11,413 nucleotides of DNA, from NCBI GenBank assembly GCA_964496975.1, contig CAZCBN010000107.1, forward strand, positions 1 to 11,413, read 5' to 3'. The position numbers and the translations under genes were made by a program. Below, piece by piece: positions 4,870 to 11,413 of this stretch; positions within the stretch are counted from its first letter, which is position 1, and each line of letters begins with the position of its first letter. This stretch comes from CAZCBN01 sp964496975 (lineage in GTDB: Bacteria; Planctomycetota; Phycisphaerae; Phycisphaerales; UBA1924). The notes below the pieces were generated by a model. It made no database searches. It saw nothing but the letters and a program-made list of their open reading frames with translations, and was not told the DNA's origin.

Positions 4870-6596
4870 GGGGCGAAGGCGGTCTCGGCGAGCTCGATGG
4901 CGCGGGCGAGGGCGCCGGCCTTGTTGACGGTCTCGGTGTACTCGGCGTCGGGCTTGCTGTCGGCGACGATGCCGCCGGCGGCCTGGAGGTGGTAGGTGAA
5001 GAGCTGGCCGGGGAGGAGGGGGGAGGCGGGGGTGCCGGGGGCACTGGGGCCGGCGGTGGCGGCGGTCGCGTCGGCGGAGGGGGTGGGGAGGGGGACGACG
5101 ATGGTGCGCAGGGCGAGGGCGATGTCCATCTGGCCGTCGAGGCCGACGTAGCCGAGTCCCCCGCCGTAGGGGCCGCGGCGGACGGGCTCGAGCTCGTCGA
5201 TGATCTGCATGGCGCGGATTTTGGGGGCGCCCGAGATGGTGCCGACGGGGAGGGTGGCGCGGAGGGCGTCCCACGCGTCGAGGCCGTCGCGGAGCTCGCC
5301 GGTGACGGTGCTGGAGATGTGCATGACGTGGCTGTAGCGCTCGACGGCCATGACGTCGGCGAGGGCGACGGTGCCGGGCTTGGCGACGCGTCCGACGTCG
5401 TTGCGGCCCAGGTCGACGAGCATGACGTGCTCGGCGCGTTCTTTCTCGTCGGCGAGGAGCTCACGCTCCAGCGCGAGGTCCTCGTCGCGGGTGCGCCCGC
5501 GGGGGCGGGTGCCGGCGAGGGGGCGGTTGGTGACGATGCGGCGGGGCGAGTGGCCGACCTGGGCCGGCGGGCCGGCCGGGTCGATCGCGACGCGGCAGAG
5601 GATCTCTGGGCTGCTCGCGACGAGCACGCACTGCGGGCTCTGCATGTAGACCATGTAGGGGCTCGGGTTGACGGCGCGGAGGGCGCGGTAGACGTCAAAG
5701 GGCGCCGCGGGGCTGCGGCGTTCGAAGCGCTGGCCCAGGACCACCTGAAAGATGTCGCCGGCGCGGATGTAGTTCAGGGCGCGTTCCAGCATCGCGGCGT
5801 GCTGGGCGCGGGTCATGTTGCTGGGCAGGGGGGCGGCGGGAGGGTGGGCACCGACGCGGCCGCTGGAGAGGGGCTCGCCCGGCGTGTTGAGCTGGGCCTC
5901 GCGGGCCTCGAGGCGGGCGAGGGCGGCGTCGTAGGCGGCGTCGGGGTCGTCGGTGTCGCGGACGAAGCAGAGTTGCACGATGTAGACGAGCTTGTCGACG
6001 TGGTCAAAGGCGACGATGCCGTCGTAGAGGCCGAAGTGCAGGTCGGGCAGCTTGCGGTCGTTCTCGGGGGCGTGGCGGACGTCGAGCTTTTCGGGCTCGG
6101 CGTAGCGGACGGTGTCGTAGCTGGCGTAGCCGAACCAGCCGCCCAGGACGCAGGCGGGGATCTGCCCGCGCTCGGCCGAGGGGGCTGGGCGGACGAGGTG
6201 GAGGTTGTTGGAGATGGAGCGGATGAGGTCAAAGGGGTCGGCGCCCTGCAGGGTGCGGGGGCGGGCGGCGTTGTCGCGGCGGTCGTGCAGGGTGACGACC
6301 TTGCCGTGGGCGACGACCTCGACGATGGGCTGGGCGCCGAGCATGGAGTAGCGGGCTTGGCGTTCGAGGCCTTCGACCGACTCCAGCAGGAAGCCCGGGG
6401 CGCGGAGGTCGGCCGCGGGGATGAGCCGGCGGTAGGCGACCACGGGCGTGAGCTGGTCGCTCAACAGGCGCAGGGCGAGCGGGACGACGAGGGTTCGCTG
6501 CGGCCTGGTCGCGCGGCCGGCGGCGGGGGTGGCGTCGGCGGCGGCGCGGTGCGCGGCGACGACGGCGCGGAACTCGTCTCTGGAGAGGGAAGGCAT
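4857..6596 (-). CDS. trpE: Anthranilate synthase component I (TrpE)
   Basis: This enzyme turns chorismate into anthranilate and pyruvate, the first committed step of tryptophan synthesis, using ammonia supplied by the glutaminase subunit TrpG. The product has 579 residues, longer than the usual ~500. Family hallmarks are all present: LLESVEG (70-76, the tryptophan feedback region), NPSPYMVY (310-317), SSPE (328-331), NRPLAGTRPRG (357-367), DEKERAEHVMLVDLGRND (383-400), RYSHVMH (420-426), PVGTISGAPK (450-459), GPYGGGLGY (475-483), ALRTIV (495-500) and AAGGIVADSKP (539-549). About 30 extra residues rich in Ala, Pro, Thr and Ser (502-531) split the strand after LRTIVV from the segment before GGIVAD, enlarging a loop that is normally tight. 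No trpG, trpD or trpC is next to it, and I see no leader peptide with Trp codons. The ATG at 6596 has no Shine-Dalgarno sequence; a TACACT box 8 bases upstream may give a leaderless message. Confidence 0.95.
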   Translation of the reverse strand: MPSLSRDEFRAVVAAHRAAADATPAAGRATRPQRTLVVPLALRLLSDQLTPVVAYRRLIPAADLRAPGFLLESVEGLERQARYSMLGAQPIVEVVAHGKVVTLHDRRDNAARPRTLQGADPFDLIRSISNNLHLVRPAPSAERGQIPACVLGGWFGYASYDTVRYAEPEKLDVRHAPENDRKLPDLHFGLYDGIVAFDHVDKLVYIVQLCFVRDTDDPDAAYDAALARLEAREAQLNTPGEPLSSGRVGAHPPAAPLPSNMTRAQHAAMLERALNYIRAGDIFQVVLGQRFERRSPAAPFDVYRALRAVNPSPYMVYMQSPQCVLVASSPEILCRVAIDPAGPPAQVGHSPRRIVTNRPLAGTRPRGRTRDEDLALERELLADEKERAEHVMLVDLGRNDVGRVAKPGTVALADVMAVERYSHVMHISSTVTGELRDGLDAWDALRATLPVGTISGAPKIRAMQIIDELEPVRRGPYGGGLGYVGLDGQMDIALALRTIVVPLPTPSADATAATAGPSAPGTPASPLLPGQLFTYHLQAAGGIVADSKPDAEYTETVNKAGALARAIELAETAFAPPTP

Positions 6597-6670
6597 CGGC
6601 GGCGAGTGTAGGGCGGTGGTGACTTGGGGCCCGGGAACGCTCCGGGCCGGCGGTGCCGTAAAGTTTGAAC
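6597..6670. promoter_or_regulatory. Divergent promoter region with two -10-like boxes and a central palindrome
   Basis: This 74-bp gap separates two divergent genes. On the minus strand TACACT (6610 to 6605) ends 8 bases before the trpE ATG. On the plus strand TAAAGT (6659-6664) ends 6 bases before the ATG at 6671. Both fit TAnnnT, and neither gene has a Shine-Dalgarno sequence, so leaderless transcripts are plausible. Between them GGCCCGG (6628-6634) and CCGGGCC (6642-6648) form a perfect 7-bp inverted repeat around 7 bases, a candidate operator. An alternative reading for the plus gene is an extracytoplasmic-sigma type GGAAC (6634-6638) with CGTA (6657-6660), but the 18-bp spacing is long. 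No good -35 box is seen for either. Confidence 0.4.
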
Positions 6671-8794
6671 ATGAAACCGCTTCAGAACGGGCAGGTGCGT
6701 GCGGGTGCGGCAGGCGGGGGACGGGCGCGGTGGGCCGCGGCGGCGGCGCTGCACCTCGCCGGCGCGGCGTGGGGGCAGCCGGCTGACCCGGCCAGCCCGG
6801 CCAGCCCCGCGAACCCGGGAAACCCGGCGGCCGCGGCGGCCCCGGGCGCGGCCCCGGCCGAGGCGCCGGTGCTCTCGCTGCGGGACGCGTTCGCGGAGGC
6901 GGACACGCTGCCGCCCGCGGCGCGGCTCGGCGTGCGGGCGCACGTGCTGCGGGAGGCGCAGTCGATCTGGCCGACGCTGGTCGTCGTGCCCGACGAGGCG
7001 TCGGCGCTGGCGGCGATGAACGGGTGGCGCGGGCTCTACCGCTTCCCGGTGCTGATTGATGACGGCACGGCGGAGGCGGCGGAGCTGATCGGGCAGTTCA
7101 CACGGGCCTTCAAGCCCGAGGGCGTGATGCGGTGGAACCCGGGGCTGGGCATGCCCGCCGAGGAGGACCAGCAGCGGGCGCTGGTGCTGCAGTCGCTGGC
7201 GCGGGTGTTCGGGCTGAACCCGCCGCTGGACGACCTGGCGGCGATCGTGGAGAAGCCGTCGTCGTCGGGCCTTCGGCCGATGGGCGTGGTGGCGCTGGAC
7301 GTTTCAGACCCGGCGTGGATCGGGGGCTTTGCGCTGGCGGCGGGGCGCGTGCAGCCGATCGTGTTCATCGAGAGCCAGAACAACGCGGCGGGGCAGACGA
7401 GCGCGGAGCGGGCGGGGGAGCTGGCGCGGGCGATCCAGGCCGGGCTGATCGAGAGCGGGCTGACGTGGAACTCGCTGGGCGACGACGTGGACGCGGTGAC
7501 GATCGCGGCGAACGTGCCGACGCGCGTGGTGGACGAGGTGGTGGGGGCGCCGGGGGGGCAGGGCTCGCAGGGCGTGCCGACGCTGCTGTCGCTGACGGAC
7601 CGCGTGGTGCGCGACGGGGCGGCGAGCGCGGCGCGCTGGGCGTGGGCGGGGCAGGTGATCGGGGACGGGAAGCGGTCGCTGTACGCCGCGATGTGCTCGC
7701 TCATGCTGCCGACGGGGCCCGTGCTGGTGTTTGATGGATACCCGGACGAGCCCCCCTTCAACGCGTTCGACGGCACGGACGCGGCGGCGCGGCTCCGCGA
7801 GGCGGGGTACCGCGTGTCGCTGTTCGACGTGCCCAACGCGGGCGTGGTGGACTGGCGGGCGCTCTCGCGGCTCGGCGTGTCGGCGGGCCTCGTGCTCGTG
7901 AACAGCAAGGGGACGGCGAACCGGTTTCACCTGGAGCCGGGGGTGGCGCTGTCGGGGGACGTGCCGCCGCTGCGTCGCCCGGCGATCGTGTCGATGGTGC
8001 ACTCGTTCAGCGCGTCCGAGCCGACGGGGGTAGGGACGATCGCGGGGCGGTTCCTCTCGCAGGGTGCGTACGCGTATTTCGGGTCGGTGGACGAGCCCTA
8101 CCTGCAGGCGTTTTTGCCGACGCCCCTGGCGGCGCGGCGGCTCGTGGGCGGGGCGACGGTCGCGTCGGCGCTCTGGGCCGACAACGCGCCGGCGTGGAAG
8201 CTCACGCTGCTGGGCGACCCGCTGCTGACGCTGACGAGCGCCGACCGCGTGGGCCTGCGGGTGGAGGAGTCGCCCAACATGAAGGGCGCCGAGACGAGCG
8301 AGAGCGTGATGCGCGCGGCGCTGAAGGACAAGTCGTACGCCGCGGGCGTCCGCGAGCTGGTGATCCTGGGGCGCGACGCGGACGCCGTGCGGCTTGTGAA
8401 GGCGCTGGCGAAGGACCAGCCCGACGCGGTGGGCAACGCGGTGTCGGCGGCGGCTTTGCTGGCGGCGTATCGGGAGGGGGAGGCCGACCTGGTGGCGCTG
8501 CTGTTCGGGCAGCTTGCGCCCATCGAGGCGGGCAATGCGGTGTATCAGGATGCGTTGTGGCAGGCCTTCCGCACGGCGACGACGCGTGGCCGCGCCCCGG
8601 CCTTTGAGCCGCTGCTGGCGCGGGCCCTGCGCGAGGGCCAGCAGGTGGACGACGCGATCGAGCTGGCCGACGCGGTGCGCAAGCACGGCAGCGGGCCCGA
8701 GGCCGCGGCCGTCATCCGGCGCGTGCTGTCGCTGGCGAAGAACGATCAGGAGCGGCGCCGCCTGGAGCAGAAGCTGGCGGAGTTTGGGGGCTGA
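6671..8794 (+). CDS. Secreted gingipain-like (C25-like) domain protein, probably catalytically inactive
   Basis: The product has 707 residues. A signal peptide at about 18-35 ends in AAWG-Q, followed by a Pro/Ala/Ser linker (37-65). Residues 95-160 contain a strand-rich module ending in MRWNPG. The region 340-525 resembles the caspase-like fold of peptidase family C25: strand VLVFDGYPDEPP (351-362), LVLVNSKGTANRF (407-419), IVSMVHSFSAS (439-449), GTIAGRFLSQGAYAYFGSVDEPY (455-477) and the closing LTLLGDPLLTLT (511-522). In C25 enzymes the second and third strands end in the catalytic His (often GHG) and Cys. Here they end in NSKG and HSF, so neither His nor Cys is where expected; this suggests a non-peptidase. 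Helical repeats fill 540-707. The ATG at 6671 is taken over a TTG at 6665. The 3' end overlaps comEC by 83 bp. The fold call is from motif resemblance only. Confidence 0.6.
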   Translation: MKPLQNGQVRAGAAGGGRARWAAAAALHLAGAAWGQPADPASPASPANPGNPAAAAAPGAAPAEAPVLSLRDAFAEADTLPPAARLGVRAHVLREAQSIWPTLVVVPDEASALAAMNGWRGLYRFPVLIDDGTAEAAELIGQFTRAFKPEGVMRWNPGLGMPAEEDQQRALVLQSLARVFGLNPPLDDLAAIVEKPSSSGLRPMGVVALDVSDPAWIGGFALAAGRVQPIVFIESQNNAAGQTSAERAGELARAIQAGLIESGLTWNSLGDDVDAVTIAANVPTRVVDEVVGAPGGQGSQGVPTLLSLTDRVVRDGAASAARWAWAGQVIGDGKRSLYAAMCSLMLPTGPVLVFDGYPDEPPFNAFDGTDAAARLREAGYRVSLFDVPNAGVVDWRALSRLGVSAGLVLVNSKGTANRFHLEPGVALSGDVPPLRRPAIVSMVHSFSASEPTGVGTIAGRFLSQGAYAYFGSVDEPYLQAFLPTPLAARRLVGGATVASALWADNAPAWKLTLLGDPLLTLTSADRVGLRVEESPNMKGAETSESVMRAALKDKSYAAGVRELVILGRDADAVRLVKALAKDQPDAVGNAVSAAALLAAYREGEADLVALLFGQLAPIEAGNAVYQDALWQAFRTATTRGRAPAFEPLLARALREGQQVDDAIELADAVRKHGSGPEAAAVIRRVLSLAKNDQERRRLEQKLAEFGG

Positions 8795-11393
8795 GCAGGA
8801 CGCGCCGAGGCCCGCGGAATGAGCCGCCCCGGACCGTGCCGTCGGAGAGGAACTCCACCCACGCGGCGCCGTCCGAGGCGGTGGTGAGCCAGCCGCCCCC
8901 CGCGGCGTGCAGGGCGCGCTGCAGCGGGGCCCAGCGCGGGTCGCCCGCGCGCCGCGGGCCCGTGGACTGCAGGACGATCGCCGGGCCCAAACGTGCAAGA
9001 AAGTCGGCCGCGGCGGGCGTGGCGGCGCCGTGGTGCGGCGCCTCGACCGCGTGGGCCCGAAGGCCGGGCTCGGCGGCCCGCTCGGCGGCGCTGAGTGCGG
9101 CGAGGCCCGCCTGCTGAAGATCGCCGCACAGCAGCAGCGTGCGGTCGCCCGCGGCGGTGTGGACGCGGAACGCCGCCGCCGCGGAGCTGTCGTTCGCCGC
9201 GAGCAGGCGGGCCGGCGCCCCGGGCTGCGGCGAGAGGAACCGCACGTCGGCGTGGCCCAGGGCGAGTCGCTCGCCCGCGCTCACGGGGCGGGTGGAGACG
9301 CCGCGGTCGTGGAGGCCCGCGAGCAGCGCGGGCGCCGCGCCGGCGGCGGCGGCGCGGAGGCGATCGAGCGCGGGCGAGGCGACGAGCAGCGTGCGGAAGC
9401 CCAGGGCGTCGTGCGCCTCGGGCAGGCCGGCGAAGTGGTCGATGTTGTCGTGGGTGAGCACGGCGAGGCGGGCGCGGCCGACGCCCAGGGCCCGCGCGGC
9501 GCGGGGGAGCGTGACGCGGCCCGAGCCGGACGCGAGCGAGCCGCAGTCCCAGAGCAGCGTGTCGCCGCCGCTGCGGATGATTGTGCAGGTGCCGTCGCCC
9601 ACGGCGAGCATGTCGATGCGCAGCAGCACGCCGGGCGCGAGGCGCTGCGCGAGCATCGCCCCCGCCGCGAGCAGCGCGGCCCCCGCCGCGGCGAGGAGCC
9701 ATCGCAGCACACGGGGCAGGCGTTGCACGCCCAGGGCCGTGAGCACGGCCACGAGCGCGGCAAGGCCCCAGAGCGGGTCGAGCCGCGGCAGCTCGAGCGA
9801 GGCGGCGGGCAGGGCTTCGGCCGTGCGCGCGCCGGCCAGCAGCAGGGCCGCCAGCGCCGCGCCCACGTCGGCGACCCCCGCGGCCGCGGCGTGCAGGGGC
9901 GAGGCGAGCGGCGCCGCGAGCGCGGGCAAGGCCCACGCCGCGACCGACTCAAGCGCGGCGGCGAGGGCGCCGATGCCCCCGGCGAGAAACCCCAGCGCCA
10001 TCGCCCCGCTCGCGACGGGCGTGAGCAGGGCCGCGGCGAGCGGGCCGACGAGGCTCACCCGGCCCGTGTGCATCGCCACGACGGGCGTGGCAACGGCCCA
10101 GCAGCAGAGGCTCAGCGCGAGCGCCTCGCGCGTGCCGCGCCCGAGCGTGCGGAGCAGCACTCGCGCGACACCGGGGCGGGTCAGGGCGTCGGGCAGCGCG
10201 GGCGGCGTGCCGAAGACCCACGCGGGCCTCGCGCCGCCGAGCCAGAGCAGGAGCGCGGTGATGCCGACGCTGAGCTGCGCGCCAAGCCCCGCGACATCGG
10301 CGGGCCTCGCGAGCGCCAACCCCGCGGCGGCCCACGCCAACAGCGCGAGCCGGTCGTACCGGCGGCGGAAGCAGGTGCCCACCGCGAGCGCGAGCACCAG
10401 CACGCCCGCACGCACCACCGGCACGTTCGCCGGCACCAGCGCGAGATACACCGCGGGCAGGGCGAGCAGCACCGCCGCCTCGCACCGCGGCCTGTCCCCG
10501 GTAAGCCGCACGAGCCACACCGCCCCGCCCACGAGCACGACCAGGTGAAACCCGCTGACGGCGAGGATGTGCGCCCCGCCGGTCGCGGCGAAGGTCTGCT
10601 CGATCTCGTCAAACCCCGCCTCACGCTCGCCCAGCACCAAAGCCAGCAGCAGCGCCCGCGCGTCGGAGGGCGACGCCGCGGCGTCTGGGCCCGCGCGGAG
10701 CGGGCGGCGCACGGCCTCTCGCACGCCGTGCACGGCGCGGCGTGCGGCGTCCAGCACGCCCCGCGGCCCCGGGGCCCGCGGCAGCGGCTCCAGCAGGTCG
10801 GCCGAGCCGACCACGAACGTGCCCGCCCGGCCCTGCTGCATGGCGTAGGGGCGGGCGTCGCGTTCGCCGGGGTTTCGCGGCGGCTCGATGGGCCGCAGCA
10901 CGCCCGTGGCGCGGACGCGGTCACCCGGCTGCAGCGACCGGGCCGCGTCGGGCGGCAGCACGAGGCGCACGGTGCCGTGCGTGGGCCGCCATCGGCCCGG
11001 GCTGGGCCCGTCGAGCCAGACAGCGCGCACGGCGGCGTTCAGACCCGCCGAGGGCTCGCTCGGCAAGAAGCGGTCGAGCGTCCCCGCCGGCGGGCGCCAC
11101 ACCGTGGCCCGCGACGTCGCGACCAGCTCAAGCCGAACGATCGGCCCGGGCAACGAGCCGCGCGGCGCGGGCGTCGGGGCGTCCTGGGCGAGCAGCGCGT
11201 CAAGCCGGCCCGTCGGGCGCTCGCGCAGCCGGGCGGTCGCCACGCCCGCGGCGAGCAGCGCCGCCGCCAACCCCGCGGGCACGACGTGGTCCCACGCCGG
11301 CCCCCGGCGGCGGAGGCGGGCGCGCCCCGCGATCGCCGCCCCGGCGAGCAGCAACGCCGCGACGAGCATCGCCCACGACGGCGGCAGCGGCAT
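8712..11393 (-). CDS. comEC: ComEC/Rec2 family competence protein (DNA channel with metallo-beta-lactamase domain)
   Basis: ComEC carries single-stranded DNA across the inner membrane during natural transformation. The product has 893 residues in the family's usual order: N-terminal membrane helices (8-22, 36-53); an OB-like DUF4131 region (about 85-200); the Competence domain with many helices and GAHILAVSGFHL (273-284), a family signature, up to about 585; and a periplasmic metallo-beta-lactamase domain (590-860) with THDNIDHFAG (647-656), CGDLQ (756-760) and APHHGA (785-790). The usual H-x-[H/D]-x-D-H reads H-D-N-I-D-H here, so the third position is Asn. The last ~27 residues are Pro/Ala-rich and lie in the overlap with the plus-strand gene. 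The ATG at 11393 is one choice; Met9 (11369) is another. No ribosome binding site is seen in the 20 bases left in the window and the frame stays open, so the true start could lie outside. No other competence genes are present. Confidence 0.9.
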   Translation of the reverse strand: MPLPPSWAMLVAALLLAGAAIAGRARLRRRGPAWDHVVPAGLAAALLAAGVATARLRERPTGRLDALLAQDAPTPAPRGSLPGPIVRLELVATSRATVWRPPAGTLDRFLPSEPSAGLNAAVRAVWLDGPSPGRWRPTHGTVRLVLPPDAARSLQPGDRVRATGVLRPIEPPRNPGERDARPYAMQQGRAGTFVVGSADLLEPLPRAPGPRGVLDAARRAVHGVREAVRRPLRAGPDAAASPSDARALLLALVLGEREAGFDEIEQTFAATGGAHILAVSGFHLVVLVGGAVWLVRLTGDRPRCEAAVLLALPAVYLALVPANVPVVRAGVLVLALAVGTCFRRRYDRLALLAWAAAGLALARPADVAGLGAQLSVGITALLLWLGGARPAWVFGTPPALPDALTRPGVARVLLRTLGRGTREALALSLCCWAVATPVVAMHTGRVSLVGPLAAALLTPVASGAMALGFLAGGIGALAAALESVAAWALPALAAPLASPLHAAAAGVADVGAALAALLLAGARTAEALPAASLELPRLDPLWGLAALVAVLTALGVQRLPRVLRWLLAAAGAALLAAGAMLAQRLAPGVLLRIDMLAVGDGTCTIIRSGGDTLLWDCGSLASGSGRVTLPRAARALGVGRARLAVLTHDNIDHFAGLPEAHDALGFRTLLVASPALDRLRAAAAGAAPALLAGLHDRGVSTRPVSAGERLALGHADVRFLSPQPGAPARLLAANDSSAAAAFRVHTAAGDRTLLLCGDLQQAGLAALSAAERAAEPGLRAHAVEAPHHGAATPAAADFLARLGPAIVLQSTGPRRAGDPRWAPLQRALHAAGGGWLTTASDGAAWVEFLSDGTVRGGSFRGPRRVLLSPQTPPASAPGGAAPDRSSPATARAG

Positions 11394-11413
11394 CGACCGC
11401 GGCCACGCGCCGA

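Noticed and set aside
4797..6611. Open frame of about 600 codons on the plus strand opposite trpE
   Set aside because: It is the complement shadow of trpE, which has all its family motifs; the plus-strand translation is Gly/Val/Asp-rich low complexity.
6597..6670. Possible trp attenuator leader peptide ahead of trpE
   Set aside because: The gap is only 74 bp and has no short frame with consecutive Trp codons, and no pair of competing hairpins is seen.
7304..8998. Open frame of about 560 codons on the minus strand opposite the C25-like gene
   Set aside because: It is His/Arg-rich without recognisable motifs and overlaps comEC as well as the plus-strand gene; it is a shadow.
9139..10548. Open frame of about 470 codons on the plus strand opposite comEC
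   Set aside because: It is Ser/Ala/Arg-rich with no domain, while the minus strand encodes a full ComEC with its signature motifs.

Overview
This window is very GC-rich and carries six protein-coding genes, with no RNA genes, insertion sequences or phage genes. It most resembles the Planctomycetota, perhaps the Phycisphaerae. The best clue is the secreted protein at 1112-2023, which ends in a PEP-CTERM-like tail (a PTPGAAG motif, a short hydrophobic helix and a run of arginines). Secreted proteins of unknown function and clusters of short palindromic repeats fit too. This placement is an inference from style; there is no marker gene to confirm it. A 10-base run of N at 4690-4699 next to a very G-rich tract shows that the window is a scaffold with a small assembly gap.

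Layout. (1) 153-962 (+): a COQ4-family protein with a strong GAGGAGG ribosome binding site. (2) 1112-2023 (+): a secreted six-bladed beta-propeller protein with its own sigma70-like promoter, a hairpin-containing leader, a GAGGAGG site and a good intrinsic terminator. (3) 2161-2300: four palindromic units spaced exactly 35 bp apart. (4) 2311-2658 (-): a 115-residue protein with an RNxxxH (HEPN-like) motif and a C-terminal membrane anchor, followed by a six-unit array of octamers. (5) 2758-4560 (-): an exported protein made of two tandem copies of a ~295-residue domain that I do not recognise. Its signal peptide lies at 4631-4688 in another frame, so there is an apparent frameshift at a G7 run, and its start codon is lost in the gap and poly-G tract. 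(6) 4857-6596 (-): trpE, anthranilate synthase component I. (7) 6671-8794 (+): a secreted gingipain-like (C25-like) protein, divergent from trpE, that seems to lack the catalytic residues. (8) 8712-11393 (-): ComEC/Rec2, the competence DNA channel, whose 3' end overlaps gene 7 tail to tail by 83 bp.

The genes do not form one pathway. trpE serves tryptophan synthesis, comEC serves DNA uptake, the COQ4 homologue points to quinone or other lipid metabolism, and three genes encode exported proteins of unknown role. Only the three minus-strand genes at 2311-6596 could share transcripts, and the repeats and low-complexity DNA between them make that doubtful. The two genes on either side of 6597-6670 look divergently transcribed, perhaps from leaderless promoters.

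The points most worth a second look are the internally duplicated secreted protein with its broken start, the 35-bp-periodic palindrome array, the tail-anchored HEPN-like protein, the apparently inactive C25-like protein and the possible leaderless divergent promoter pair. I do not see a clear new defence or biosynthetic system.
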